From the NCBI GenBank assembly GCA_963822765.1, contig CAWGJL010000033.1, positions 1 to 64,000 of the forward strand: a stretch of DNA of 64,000 nucleotides, written 5' to 3'. Both the position numbers and the translations under genes were made by a program. Below are positions 36,815-44,320 of the stretch, one piece after another; positions within the stretch are counted from its first letter, which is position 1, and each line of letters starts with the position of its first letter. Source of the stretch: Palsa-504 sp963822765. GTDB taxonomy: Bacteria > Actinomycetota > Actinomycetes > Streptosporangiales > Streptosporangiaceae. The notes under the pieces are model-generated. The model was not told where the DNA came from and did no database searches. It saw only the letters and a program-made list of their open reading frames with translations.

Positions 36815-37894
36815 TCAGCTGGATCGCTCGCCGCAGCGCGCCGCGTCGTAGCCGGGCAGGCTGGCCAGCTGGGCCAGCAGCCAGGGCGAGGTCAGCACCC
36901 TGAGCAGGCCCTGGACCTCCCGGGACGCGACGTGCTTGGCCGGCAGGACCAGGTCGAACCGCTCGGCCGCCAGCGGGATCACGTTGAGCCCGTAGGCCAG
37001 CGCGGCCGGCTCGCTGGCCACGCCCACGTCGGCGAGGCGGCCCGCGACCGCCGCCGCGACCTGCAGGTGCCCGGCGGCCTGGCTGTCGTAGCCGGGCAGC
37101 CCGGCCGGGTCCAGGCCGAGCCGGGCGAGCTCGCGGTCGAGCAGCTTGCGGGCCTGCGCGCCGGGCTCGCGGTTCACCAGGCGCAGGCCCCGGCGGACCG
37201 CGTCGTCCAGCCCGGTGACCGGGGTCGCGGGCCGGAAGACCAGGCCCTCACGCCAGCAGGTGAAGCCGACCAGTTCGGCGCCGTCGGGTAGCGCAGCCTC
37301 GTCGCCGCCCTGGTGCACGCCCGCGGCGTGGACCAGCCCGGCCGCGGCCAGCCGGAGCGCCTCGCCGTTCCCGCACGGCCACCAGGTGAACCCGAGCGGC
37401 GGGTCGAGCAGGGTCAGCGGCGTCTCGAGCAGCGGCAGGGCCGGATCGCAGCCCGCCACGACGAGCGTGGGCCGCGGCGGGGCGATGGGCCGGACCGCGA
37501 TCAGGTCGCCGTGGCTCTCCCGCCCGACGACCAGCCCGCCCGCCGGGCCGAAGCCGGCCCGGGCCAGCGTGTCCGCGCCGAGCGGCAGCGCCACGAACGT
37601 GTCGCCGACCGTGGCCAGCGCGACCCGCGAGCCCTCGCCGCCGACCGGGGCCACCGGCTGGGCCAGCACCGGGTCGGCGGGATCACCCGGGCCGAACAGT
37701 TCCTCGACGGTCATGCCGAGCGCGCGGCCCAGGGCCAGCGCGACCCGGAGCGAGGGATCGGAGTGGCCGGACTCCACCGCGGACACGGCCTGCCTGGTCA
37801 CGGCGGCCATCCCGGCGAGTTGCTGCTGGGACAGGCCCCGGGCCTGCCGGGCCAGCCGCAGCCGCGTGCCCGCGGCCCAGGAAGGTTCTGTCAC
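36815..37894 (-). CDS. XRE-family regulator fused to a periplasmic-binding-protein-like domain
   Basis: The product has 359 residues. The N-terminal helix-turn-helix is RLRLARQARGLSQQQLAGMA, AVTRQAVSAVESGHSDPSLR. After a linker, a PBP-like domain follows (LVVAGCDPALPLLETPL, LRLAAAGLVHAAGVHQGG, AELVGFTCWREGLVFRP, DLVLPAKHVASREVQGLLR). This architecture is shared with molybdate-type one-component regulators, in which the PBP-like domain senses a ligand (COG1910-like). The ligand is not known here and no modABC genes are near. It diverges from the YjbQ-cobU pair with only 23 bp between starts, so it may control them. Confidence 0.88.
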   Translation of the reverse strand: MTEPSWAAGTRLRLARQARGLSQQQLAGMAAVTRQAVSAVESGHSDPSLRVALALGRALGMTVEELFGPGDPADPVLAQPVAPVGGEGSRVALATVGDTFVALPLGADTLARAGFGPAGGLVVGRESHGDLIAVRPIAPPRPTLVVAGCDPALPLLETPLTLLDPPLGFTWWPCGNGEALRLAAAGLVHAAGVHQGGDEAALPDGAELVGFTCWREGLVFRPATPVTGLDDAVRRGLRLVNREPGAQARKLLDRELARLGLDPAGLPGYDSQAAGHLQVAAAVAGRLADVGVASEPAALAYGLNVIPLAAERFDLVLPAKHVASREVQGLLRVLTSPWLLAQLASLPGYDAARCGERSS

Positions 37895-37917
37895 ACCGCA
37901 CAGCCTATGATCCCGGC

Positions 37918-38328
37918 ATGAAGACGCAGATCATCGAGGTTCATACCGGCGGGCGCGAGACGATCCGGGACATCACCGGCGAATGCGCGGGGTTCGCGGC
38001 GACGGCGTCGGCCGGAGGCGACGGGCTGCTGCACGTGTTCGTGCCGCACGCGACCGCGGGCGTCGCGCTGATCGAACTCGGCGCGGGCAGCGACGATGAC
38101 CTGCTGGCCGCCCTGGCCGGCCTGCTGCCCGCCGACGACCGCTGGCGGCACGCGCACGGGTCGCGCGGGCACGGCCGGTCGCACGTGCTGCCGGCGTTCG
38201 TGCCGCCGTACGCCACGATCCCGGTGATCGGCGGGCGGCTGGCCCTGGGCACCTGGCAGTCGGTGGTCCTGGTCGACCTCAACGTGGACAACCCGGACCG
38301 CCAGGTCCGGCTGTCGTTCCTGAGCTGA
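37918..38328 (+). CDS. YjbQ/UPF0047 family protein
   Basis: The 136-residue product matches the UPF0047 fold: LLHVFVPHATAGVALIELG near the start, then an acidic segment, DRWRHAHGSRGHGRSHVLPA with conserved His, and VIGGRLALGTWQSVVLVDLN. Proteins of this family can rescue thiamine-phosphate synthase defects in E. coli, but the real role is unclear. Its TGA shares a base with the ATG of cobU (TGATG), so the two are translationally coupled. Confidence 0.92.
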   Translation: MKTQIIEVHTGGRETIRDITGECAGFAATASAGGDGLLHVFVPHATAGVALIELGAGSDDDLLAALAGLLPADDRWRHAHGSRGHGRSHVLPAFVPPYATIPVIGGRLALGTWQSVVLVDLNVDNPDRQVRLSFLS

Positions 38329-39434
38329 TGCGGGTCCTGGTCGAGGGCACCGGCGGGGCCGCGGGCTGGCCGCAGCCGGGCTGCCGCTGCGCCTCTTGCC
38401 TGCGGATGAGCGGGAATCCACGAGCACGGTCGACCATCTTGATTGACGGTGTGGTGCGGGTGGGGATTGGTGGTGCGGGGGCCGTGGATGCCGATGTGGC
38501 GGGGGGTGCGGGCGCGGGGGGTGCGGGCGCGGGGGGTGCGGTTGCCGGGGGGTACCGGATTTTGCGGATAGCCGGGGGGTGGGAGGTGACGGCGCCAGAT
38601 GGGGGGCGGTTGCTGTACGGGGGGGTGCCCGAGGAGGGGGCGGCCGCTTATGACATCGCGTTCCTGGATCTGGTCGGGGAGCCGGCGCAGCTGGGGTTGC
38701 TGCGGGCGCGCGGGCTGGTGACCGGGGACACGGTGACGGTGGTGGCGTCCGCGGATCACCGGGTCTCGTCCGAGGGGGAGCTGCGGCGGCGCTGCGGGTT
38801 CTGGCGGGTGATGCTGGCCGGGGACGGGGACGAGGTCACCACGGACCGTTCGGCAGAAAAAAGAATTGACGCCCGCCCGGCACCATGGCGGGTCCTGGTG
38901 CTCGGCGGGGCGCGGTCAGGGAAGTCCGAACAGGCCGAGCTGCGAGTGGCCGGTGAGCCGGACGTGACGTACGTGGCGACGGGGCCGGGGGCGGCTCTGC
39001 CCATTTCCGGGGGCGGGGACCCGGAGTGGGCGGCGCGGGTGGCGGCGCACCGCGCGCGGCGGCCGGCCTGGTGGCGGACGGCGGAGACCACGGACCTGGC
39101 CGGGGTGCTGGCCGGGGCGCCGGGGACGCTGCTGATCGACGGGATCGGCACCTGGCTGGCCGCGGCGATGGACGAGTGCGGGGCCTGGGACGGGTCGGCA
39201 CCGGGGGCGGCGCGGCTGGCGGGGCGGATCGGCGGGCTGGTCGGGGCGTGGCGGCAGACCCGGGCCCGGGTGGTGGCGGTCAGCGACGAGGCCGGGCTGG
39301 GGGTGGTGCCCGCGACGCCGGCCGGGCGGTTGTTCCGCGACGAACTGGGGCGGCTCAACCAGATCCTGGCCGCCGAGTCCGAGGAGGCCGAACTGGTCGT
39401 GGCGGGGCGGGTCGTGCCGCTGGGACCGGGGTGA
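38328..39434 (+). CDS. cobU: Adenosylcobinamide kinase/guanylyltransferase CobU with extra N-terminal domain
   Basis: The C-terminal ~180 residues are CobU/CobP, which phosphorylates adenosylcobinamide and adds GMP during cobalamin assembly. Motifs are the P-loop LVLGGARSGKSEQAEL, ARVAAHRARRPAWWRTAE, TLLIDGIGTWLA, and VAVSDEAGLGVVPATPAGRL. The first ~185 residues (GTGGAAGWPQPGCRCASC) recall the beginning of a PhnP/PqqB-like metallo-beta-lactamase fold, but the HxHxDH metal motif is absent. No other cob genes are near, so any corrinoid pathway must be completed elsewhere. A tandem 15-bp repeat (about 38500-38545) encodes a Gly/Ala linker, and an A-run motif copy sits between the two domains. 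Confidence 0.85.
   Translation: MRVLVEGTGGAAGWPQPGCRCASCLRMSGNPRARSTILIDGVVRVGIGGAGAVDADVAGGAGAGGAGAGGAVAGGYRILRIAGGWEVTAPDGGRLLYGGVPEEGAAAYDIAFLDLVGEPAQLGLLRARGLVTGDTVTVVASADHRVSSEGELRRRCGFWRVMLAGDGDEVTTDRSAEKRIDARPAPWRVLVLGGARSGKSEQAELRVAGEPDVTYVATGPGAALPISGGGDPEWAARVAAHRARRPAWWRTAETTDLAGVLAGAPGTLLIDGIGTWLAAAMDECGAWDGSAPGAARLAGRIGGLVGAWRQTRARVVAVSDEAGLGVVPATPAGRLFRDELGRLNQILAAESEEAELVVAGRVVPLGPG
38841..38869 (+). repeat. CCGTTCGGC-plus-A-run recurrent motif, copy inside cobU
   Basis: Contains GACCGTTCGGCAGAAAAAAG on the coding strand, read as DRSAEKRID. It sits at the junction of the extra N-terminal domain and the CobU domain. Confidence 0.6.
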
Positions 39435-39585
39435 GCGAGGGGTCGGCGCTAATCCGGACGATAACGGTCCGGTGACAATCGGGCGATCACCCGCGTGTTA
39501 GACGGCGGTCGGGGCGTGATGTCTGCTCGCTGGCTGGTCACTGACGCCTGAGGGCCGCTACCGTAGGAAGTCCTGCGGCCGGTTA

Positions 39586-39620
39586 GGGGGTCTGGGGGTC
39601 TGGGGGTCGTCCCCCGAGAC
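39586..39620. repeat. G-run palindromic repeat with GGGGGTCGTCCCCC
   Basis: GGGGGTCTGGGGGTC units precede a GGGGGTCGTCCCCC palindrome. The same elements recur inside the PP2C gene at 52515-52576. It lies in the 209-bp gap before the PfkB gene and may also end cobU transcription. Confidence 0.55.
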
Positions 39621-39643
39621 AACAGTGCGAGGTGATGACCAGT

Positions 39644-40534
39644 ATGGCGCGCGTGGTAGTCATTGGCGACCTGATGACGGACACGGTCGCCCACGCCCGG
39701 CTCGCGCTGGCCCGGGGCAGCGACACGCCCGCGGCCGTGACCATGCACGGCGGGGGTTCCGGGGCCAACGTCGCGGCGTGGATGGCGGCCGACGGCGGGG
39801 ACGTGGCCTTCGTCGGGCGGCGCGGCGCGGACATCGCCGGGCGCAACCGTGACATGGAGCTGATGGGCTACGGGGTGGACGCCCGGCTGGTGATGGACCC
39901 GGAGCGGCCCACCGGCACCTGCGTGGTCATGGTCACCCACAAGGGCGAGCGGACCATGCTGTCGGACCCGGGCGCGAACGCGGCGCTGTCCCCCGACGAC
40001 CTGCCGCACGACCTGTTCATCCCCGGCGCCCACCTGCACGTGTCCGGGTACACGCTGCTGTCCGACGGCTCCCGGTCGGCCGGGCTGGCCGCGATCGAGT
40101 ACTCGCGGCGGACCGGCATGACGGCCTCGGTCGACGCGGCGTCGGCCGCCCCGCTGGAGCGGGCCGGGGCCGAGCCGTTCCTCGAGCTGTCCTCCGGCGC
40201 GGTGCTGCTGTTCGTCAACGCCGCGCAGGCCAAGGTCCTGACCGGCCGCGACGACTCCGAACAAGCCGCCCGCGTGCTCACCGCCTGGTACCCGCACGTC
40301 GTGGTCAAGCTGGGCGCCGACGGCGCGCTGTTCTACGCCAACGGCCGGCCGCCGGTCCGGGTGCCCGCGCCGCCGGTGGACCGGGTGGTGGACGGCACCG
40401 GCGCGGGCGACGCGTTCATCGCCGGGTTCATCCCGCCCTGGCTGGACAAGAAGCCGCCGGGCGAGGCGCTGGCCAGCGGCTGCCGGCTGGCCGCGCACGC
40501 GCTGAACCTCATCGGCGCGCGGCCCGTCTTGTGA
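39644..40534 (+). CDS. PfkB-family carbohydrate kinase
   Basis: ATG 39644 (MARVVVIGDLMTDTVAHARL) is 8 bp after GAGGTGA, the best start among several upstream. The 296-residue product has the family's HGGGSGANVAAWMAADGGDV (sugar-binding glycine cluster) and the C-terminal signature VDGTGAGDAFIAGF with the catalytic Asp. The chain NRDMELMGYGVDARLVMDPE and GERTMLSDPGANAALSPDDL fit ribokinase-like enzymes. The sugar is unknown. Its stop overlaps the next gene by 4 bp (GTGA), indicating a two-gene operon with an SDR that may act on the same or a related sugar. Confidence 0.9.
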   Translation: MARVVVIGDLMTDTVAHARLALARGSDTPAAVTMHGGGSGANVAAWMAADGGDVAFVGRRGADIAGRNRDMELMGYGVDARLVMDPERPTGTCVVMVTHKGERTMLSDPGANAALSPDDLPHDLFIPGAHLHVSGYTLLSDGSRSAGLAAIEYSRRTGMTASVDAASAAPLERAGAEPFLELSSGAVLLFVNAAQAKVLTGRDDSEQAARVLTAWYPHVVVKLGADGALFYANGRPPVRVPAPPVDRVVDGTGAGDAFIAGFIPPWLDKKPPGEALASGCRLAAHALNLIGARPVL

Positions 40535-41301
40535 GCTACCTGGCGGACCTGTTCTCGCTCGACGGCCGGATCGCGGTGGTGACCGGCGGGAGTTCGGGGA
40601 TCGGGCAGGAGATGGCCCGCGCGCTGGCGCTGGCCGGCGCCCGGGTGGTGCTGGTGGCCCGGGACGAGTCGCGTCTTGCGGATGCGACGGCCGGGATGCT
40701 CGCCGGCGGCGGCTCGGCGGCCTGGGTCAGTGCGGACCTGGCCGTGCGTTCGGAGGTCTCGCGGGCGGCGGAGGAAGCCGAGAAGGCCTTCGGGCCGCCG
40801 GACATCCTGGTCAACTGCGCGGGGGTCAATATCCGCCCGCCGTTTCCGTCGTTGACGGTGCAGGACTGGGACCTGACCATGGCGGTCAACCTGACCGCGC
40901 CGTTCCTGCTCGGCCAGCGGTTCGGGCCGGCGATGGCGGCGCGGGGGTTCGGGCGGATCATCAACGTGACCTCGCAGCAGGCCCAGCGGGCGTTCGCCAA
41001 CAGCGGCGGGTACGGGGCGTCGAAGGGGGGCCTGGCCTCGTTGACTCGCTCGCAGTCCGAGGCGTGGGCCGCCTCCGGGGTGTGCTGCAACTCGGTGTGT
41101 CCCGGCTTCGTGGCCACCCGGCTCAACGCGCACATCGCCGCCGACCCGGCGCTTTCTGCCGCCTTGGCGGCCCGCACGATGGTGGGGCGGAACGGTTCGC
41201 CGGCTGATTTCGCCGGGGTGACCGTGTTCCTGGCCTCGCGGGCCAGCGACTACGTGACCGGGCAGACGCTGTACGTGGACGGCGGATTCTCCGCGACGTA
41301 G
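40531..41301 (+). CDS. Short-chain dehydrogenase/reductase
   Basis: GTG 40531 overlaps the kinase stop by 4 bp. The 256-residue product has the NAD(P)-binding VVTGGSSGIGQEMARAL, the NAG-equivalent VNCAGVN, catalytic Ser near IINVTSQQAQRAF, YGASKGGLASLTR with the active Tyr and Lys, and a C-terminal DYVTGQTLYVDGGFSAT. This matches classical SDRs of the gluconate 5-dehydrogenase/3-oxoacyl-reductase group. Gluconate-type chemistry would fit the PfkB neighbour, but this is inference. Confidence 0.93.
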   Translation: MSYLADLFSLDGRIAVVTGGSSGIGQEMARALALAGARVVLVARDESRLADATAGMLAGGGSAAWVSADLAVRSEVSRAAEEAEKAFGPPDILVNCAGVNIRPPFPSLTVQDWDLTMAVNLTAPFLLGQRFGPAMAARGFGRIINVTSQQAQRAFANSGGYGASKGGLASLTRSQSEAWAASGVCCNSVCPGFVATRLNAHIAADPALSAALAARTMVGRNGSPADFAGVTVFLASRASDYVTGQTLYVDGGFSAT

Positions 41302-41354
41302 GTTTCCGGCGTGGCCGGTCCCTGCGGTCGCGCGGGTGAGGCAGAATATCCGGT

Positions 41355-43880
41355 ATGGCTGCACGACGAGGCGGTACCACCACGCCGCCGGAAGATTTCG
41401 AAGAAAATATCGTCGACATCGACGTCGCCGAGGAGATGCGCGCCAGCTATCTCGAATACGCGTATAGCACCATCTACCAGCGCGCGCTCCCCGACGCGCG
41501 GGACGGCCTGAAGCCGGTGCAGCGCCGGATCCTGTACCAGATGAACGAGATGGGCCTGCGCCCGGACCGCGGCTACGTCAAGTGCGCCCAGGTGGTCGGG
41601 CAGGTCATGGGGCGGCTGCACCCGCACGGCGACTCGGCCATCTACGACGCGCTGGCCCGGATGGCCCAGCCGTGGGCGATGCGGCTGCCGCTGGTGGACG
41701 GGCACGGGAACTTCGGCTCGATGGGCGGCGACGACGCGCCCGCGGCCATGCGGTACACCGAGTGCCGGCTGTCCGCGGCCGCGATGGAGATGGTCGCCTC
41801 CCTCGACGAGGACACGGTCGACTTCATCCCGAACTACGACGGGTCTGAGACCCAGCCCGACGTGCTCCCGGCCGGCCTGCCGAACCTGCTGGTGAACGGG
41901 GCGTCCGGGATCGCGGTCGGGATGGCCACCAACATGGCGCCGCACAACCTGGGCGAGGTCATCGCGGCCGCGCGTTTTCTGCTCAGTCATCCGGACGCGT
42001 CGCTGGACGCCCTGATGCGGTACGTGCCGGGGCCGGACCTGCCGACCGGCGGGCGGATCCTGGGGCTGGAGGGCATCCGGGAGGCGTACGAGACCGGCCG
42101 GGGGATCTTCCGGAGCCGGGCCACCGCGGTGGTGGAGCAGCTGACGCCGCGGCGCACCGGCATCGTGGTCACCGAGCTGCCGTACACCATCGGGCCGGAG
42201 AAGGTCATGGCCCGGATCAAGGACCTGGTCCAGGCCAAGAAGCTGAACGGGATCGCGGACCTGAAGGACCTGACCGACCGCAAGCGCGGGCTGCACCTGG
42301 TGATCGAGGTGCGCAGCGGGTTCAACCCGGACGCGGTGCTGGCCGAGCTGTACCGGCTGACGCCGATGGAGGAGACGTTCGGCATCAACAACGTGGCCCT
42401 GGTCGACGGGCAGCCGCGGGTGCTGGGGCTGCGCGAGCTCCTGGAGATCTACGTCGCGCACCGGCTGGAGGTGGTGCGGCGGCGGACCGAGTACCGGCGG
42501 CGGCGGCGCTCGGAGCGGCTGCACCTGGTCGACGGCCTGCTGGTCGCGCTGCTCAACATCGACGAGGTCATCGCGGTCATCCGGTCCTCCGATGATTCGG
42601 CGGCCGCGCGGGAGCGGCTGATGGCCATCTTCGATCTGTCCGAGATCCAGGCCCAGTACATCCTGGACACGCCGCTGCGCCGGCTGACCCGCTACGACCG
42701 GCTGGAGCTCGAGCGGGAGCAGGATGTGCTGCGGTCCGAGATTTCTTCGCTCACGTCGATCCTCGAATCGGATTCGCTCTTGCGTGAGCTGGTGAGCGAC
42801 GAGCTGGCCGAGGTGGCTCGCCGGTTCGCCACTCCCCGGCGGACGGTGCTGCTCGAGGGGTCCGCCTCGTCGGTGGCGGCCGTCCCGCTGGAGGTGACCG
42901 ACGACCCGTGCGTGGTGCTGATGTCGGCCACCGGCCTGGTGGCCAGGGTGACCGTCTCGGACCCCGGTACTTATGCCGAACGGACCCTGGTGCCTCCTGC
43001 CGGGGAGCTGACCCGCGCGCCGCACGACGTGCTCGCGGCGGCGGTCCGCACCACGGCCCGGGGCACGATCGGGGTGGTCACCTCGGCCGGGCGGCTGGTC
43101 AAGGTGGACGTGCTCGAGCTGCCGGCGCTGGTGGTGGGGGGCTCCGGCGCGACGTCGCTGGCCGGCGGGACGGCGGTGGGCGAGTTCGCGGCGCTGGAGC
43201 CGGGCGAGACGGTGGCCGGGCTGGTCAGCGTCAACGGCGCGGGTATCGCGATCGGGACGGCCGAGGGCGTGGTCAAGCGGGTGATCCCTGAGTACCCGCA
43301 GAACCGGGACGACTTCGAGGTAATCTCGCTGCGCCCGGGCGACCGCGTGGTGGGCGCGGTGCAGGTGTCCGAGGAGTCGGCGGAGCTGGTGTTCATCACC
43401 TCGGACGCGCAGTTGCTGCACTTCCCGGCGTCGGCGGTGCGGCCGCAGGGGCGGGCCGCGGGCGGGATGGCGGGGGTTCGGCTGGCTTCGGGGGCGTCCG
43501 TGGTCTGGTTCGGCGCGGTGTCCGCTGCCGCGGCTTCCGGTACCCCTTCCGGGGAGCCCGGGACCTACTCCCCCGCGGTGGTGGTCACGGTGGCGGGCAG
43601 CACCGGCGCGCTGCCGGGCGCGGCCGGGCTCAGCGTCAAGGTGACGCCGCTGCACGAGTACCCGGGCAAGGGCCGGGCCACCGGTGGCGTGCGCTGCCAG
43701 CGGTTCCTCAAGGGCGAGGACGTTCTGGTCATGGGCTGGGCCGGGGCCGGGCCGGCGCTGGGCGCGACCGAAACCGGGAGCCCGGTCATCCTGCCGGACC
43801 CGGTGGGCAGGCGGGACGGGTCCGGGATCGCGCTGCGGCGGCAGCTGGCGATTATCGGAGGTTCAGGTCGCGTTCCGTAG
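41355..43880 (+). CDS. parC: DNA topoisomerase IV subunit A (ParC-type)
   Basis: The 841-residue subunit cuts and rejoins DNA. It shows YSTIYQRALPDARDGLKPVQ, GRLHPHGDSAIYDALARMAQ (the quinolone-resistance region) and the catalytic Tyr in AAMRYTECRLS. The winged-helix, tower and coiled-coil parts follow, then a C-terminal beta-pinwheel with VLMSATGLVARVTV, TIGVVTSAGRLVKVDVLELP, LVFITSDAQLLHF. The classical GyrA box is not evident; YPGKGRATGGVRCQRFLKGE occupies the equivalent area. Position close to parE and sigA fits topoisomerase IV rather than gyrase. Its 3' end overlaps a convergent small gene by 29 bp. The start is ATG 41355, lacking a strong ribosome-binding site. Confidence 0.93.
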   Translation: MAARRGGTTTPPEDFEENIVDIDVAEEMRASYLEYAYSTIYQRALPDARDGLKPVQRRILYQMNEMGLRPDRGYVKCAQVVGQVMGRLHPHGDSAIYDALARMAQPWAMRLPLVDGHGNFGSMGGDDAPAAMRYTECRLSAAAMEMVASLDEDTVDFIPNYDGSETQPDVLPAGLPNLLVNGASGIAVGMATNMAPHNLGEVIAAARFLLSHPDASLDALMRYVPGPDLPTGGRILGLEGIREAYETGRGIFRSRATAVVEQLTPRRTGIVVTELPYTIGPEKVMARIKDLVQAKKLNGIADLKDLTDRKRGLHLVIEVRSGFNPDAVLAELYRLTPMEETFGINNVALVDGQPRVLGLRELLEIYVAHRLEVVRRRTEYRRRRRSERLHLVDGLLVALLNIDEVIAVIRSSDDSAAARERLMAIFDLSEIQAQYILDTPLRRLTRYDRLELEREQDVLRSEISSLTSILESDSLLRELVSDELAEVARRFATPRRTVLLEGSASSVAAVPLEVTDDPCVVLMSATGLVARVTVSDPGTYAERTLVPPAGELTRAPHDVLAAAVRTTARGTIGVVTSAGRLVKVDVLELPALVVGGSGATSLAGGTAVGEFAALEPGETVAGLVSVNGAGIAIGTAEGVVKRVIPEYPQNRDDFEVISLRPGDRVVGAVQVSEESAELVFITSDAQLLHFPASAVRPQGRAAGGMAGVRLASGASVVWFGAVSAAAASGTPSGEPGTYSPAVVVTVAGSTGALPGAAGLSVKVTPLHEYPGKGRATGGVRCQRFLKGEDVLVMGWAGAGPALGATETGSPVILPDPVGRRDGSGIALRRQLAIIGGSGRVP

Positions 43881-44274
43881 CCCGCTGGCGGGGGATGGTT
43901 ATCACCTGCGGGGCGGGCGCGGCCAGGCTGGCCATTTGTTCGGCCATGTGCGCGGGCGGGGCGTGGTGGCTTGCGGCCCGGGCCAGGTGGGCCAGCAGGT
44001 CCTCGGGGCCCGCGGACGCCTCGTCGGCGAGCTGCCACTCCCGGACGATGGTCCACCCCTGCGGGCCGGGATCGAAGATGCCGCCCGTGAAGCAGCCCGC
44101 CGCGTCCAGCGCCGCGATCGCGGGATCGTCGTCGGGGAGGCCGCGTGCGTACCCGGCCGCGTCGAGCAGCGAGACCACGCTGCGCGCGACGGGCAGGGCG
44201 CTGGCGCCCGCGCTGTCCAGCCGCCACCAGGCGCGCGCGCGGAGGAACTGGGCCACCAGAATCGCCTTAGTCAC
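43852..44274 (-). CDS. Small conserved unknown protein between parC and parE
   Basis: The 140-residue product opens MTKAILVAQFLRARAWWRLD and continues ARSVVSLLDAAGYARGLPDD, CFTGGIFDPGPQGWTIVREW and LAHLARAASHHAPPAHMAEQ. It is rich in helices and Ala, with no membrane segment or signal. I do not recognise the family. It is antisense to the parC 3' end over 29 bp and has the same direction as parE, 47 bp away, so it may be read from the parE transcript's downstream end. Confidence 0.7.
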   Translation of the reverse strand: MTKAILVAQFLRARAWWRLDSAGASALPVARSVVSLLDAAGYARGLPDDDPAIAALDAAGCFTGGIFDPGPQGWTIVREWQLADEASAGPEDLLAHLARAASHHAPPAHMAEQMASLAAPAPQVITIPRQRATERDLNLR

Positions 44275-44320
44275 GGGAAGTGATGATAGCAGCGCTGTCC
44301 GTGACGGCGCGTGTATTCGC

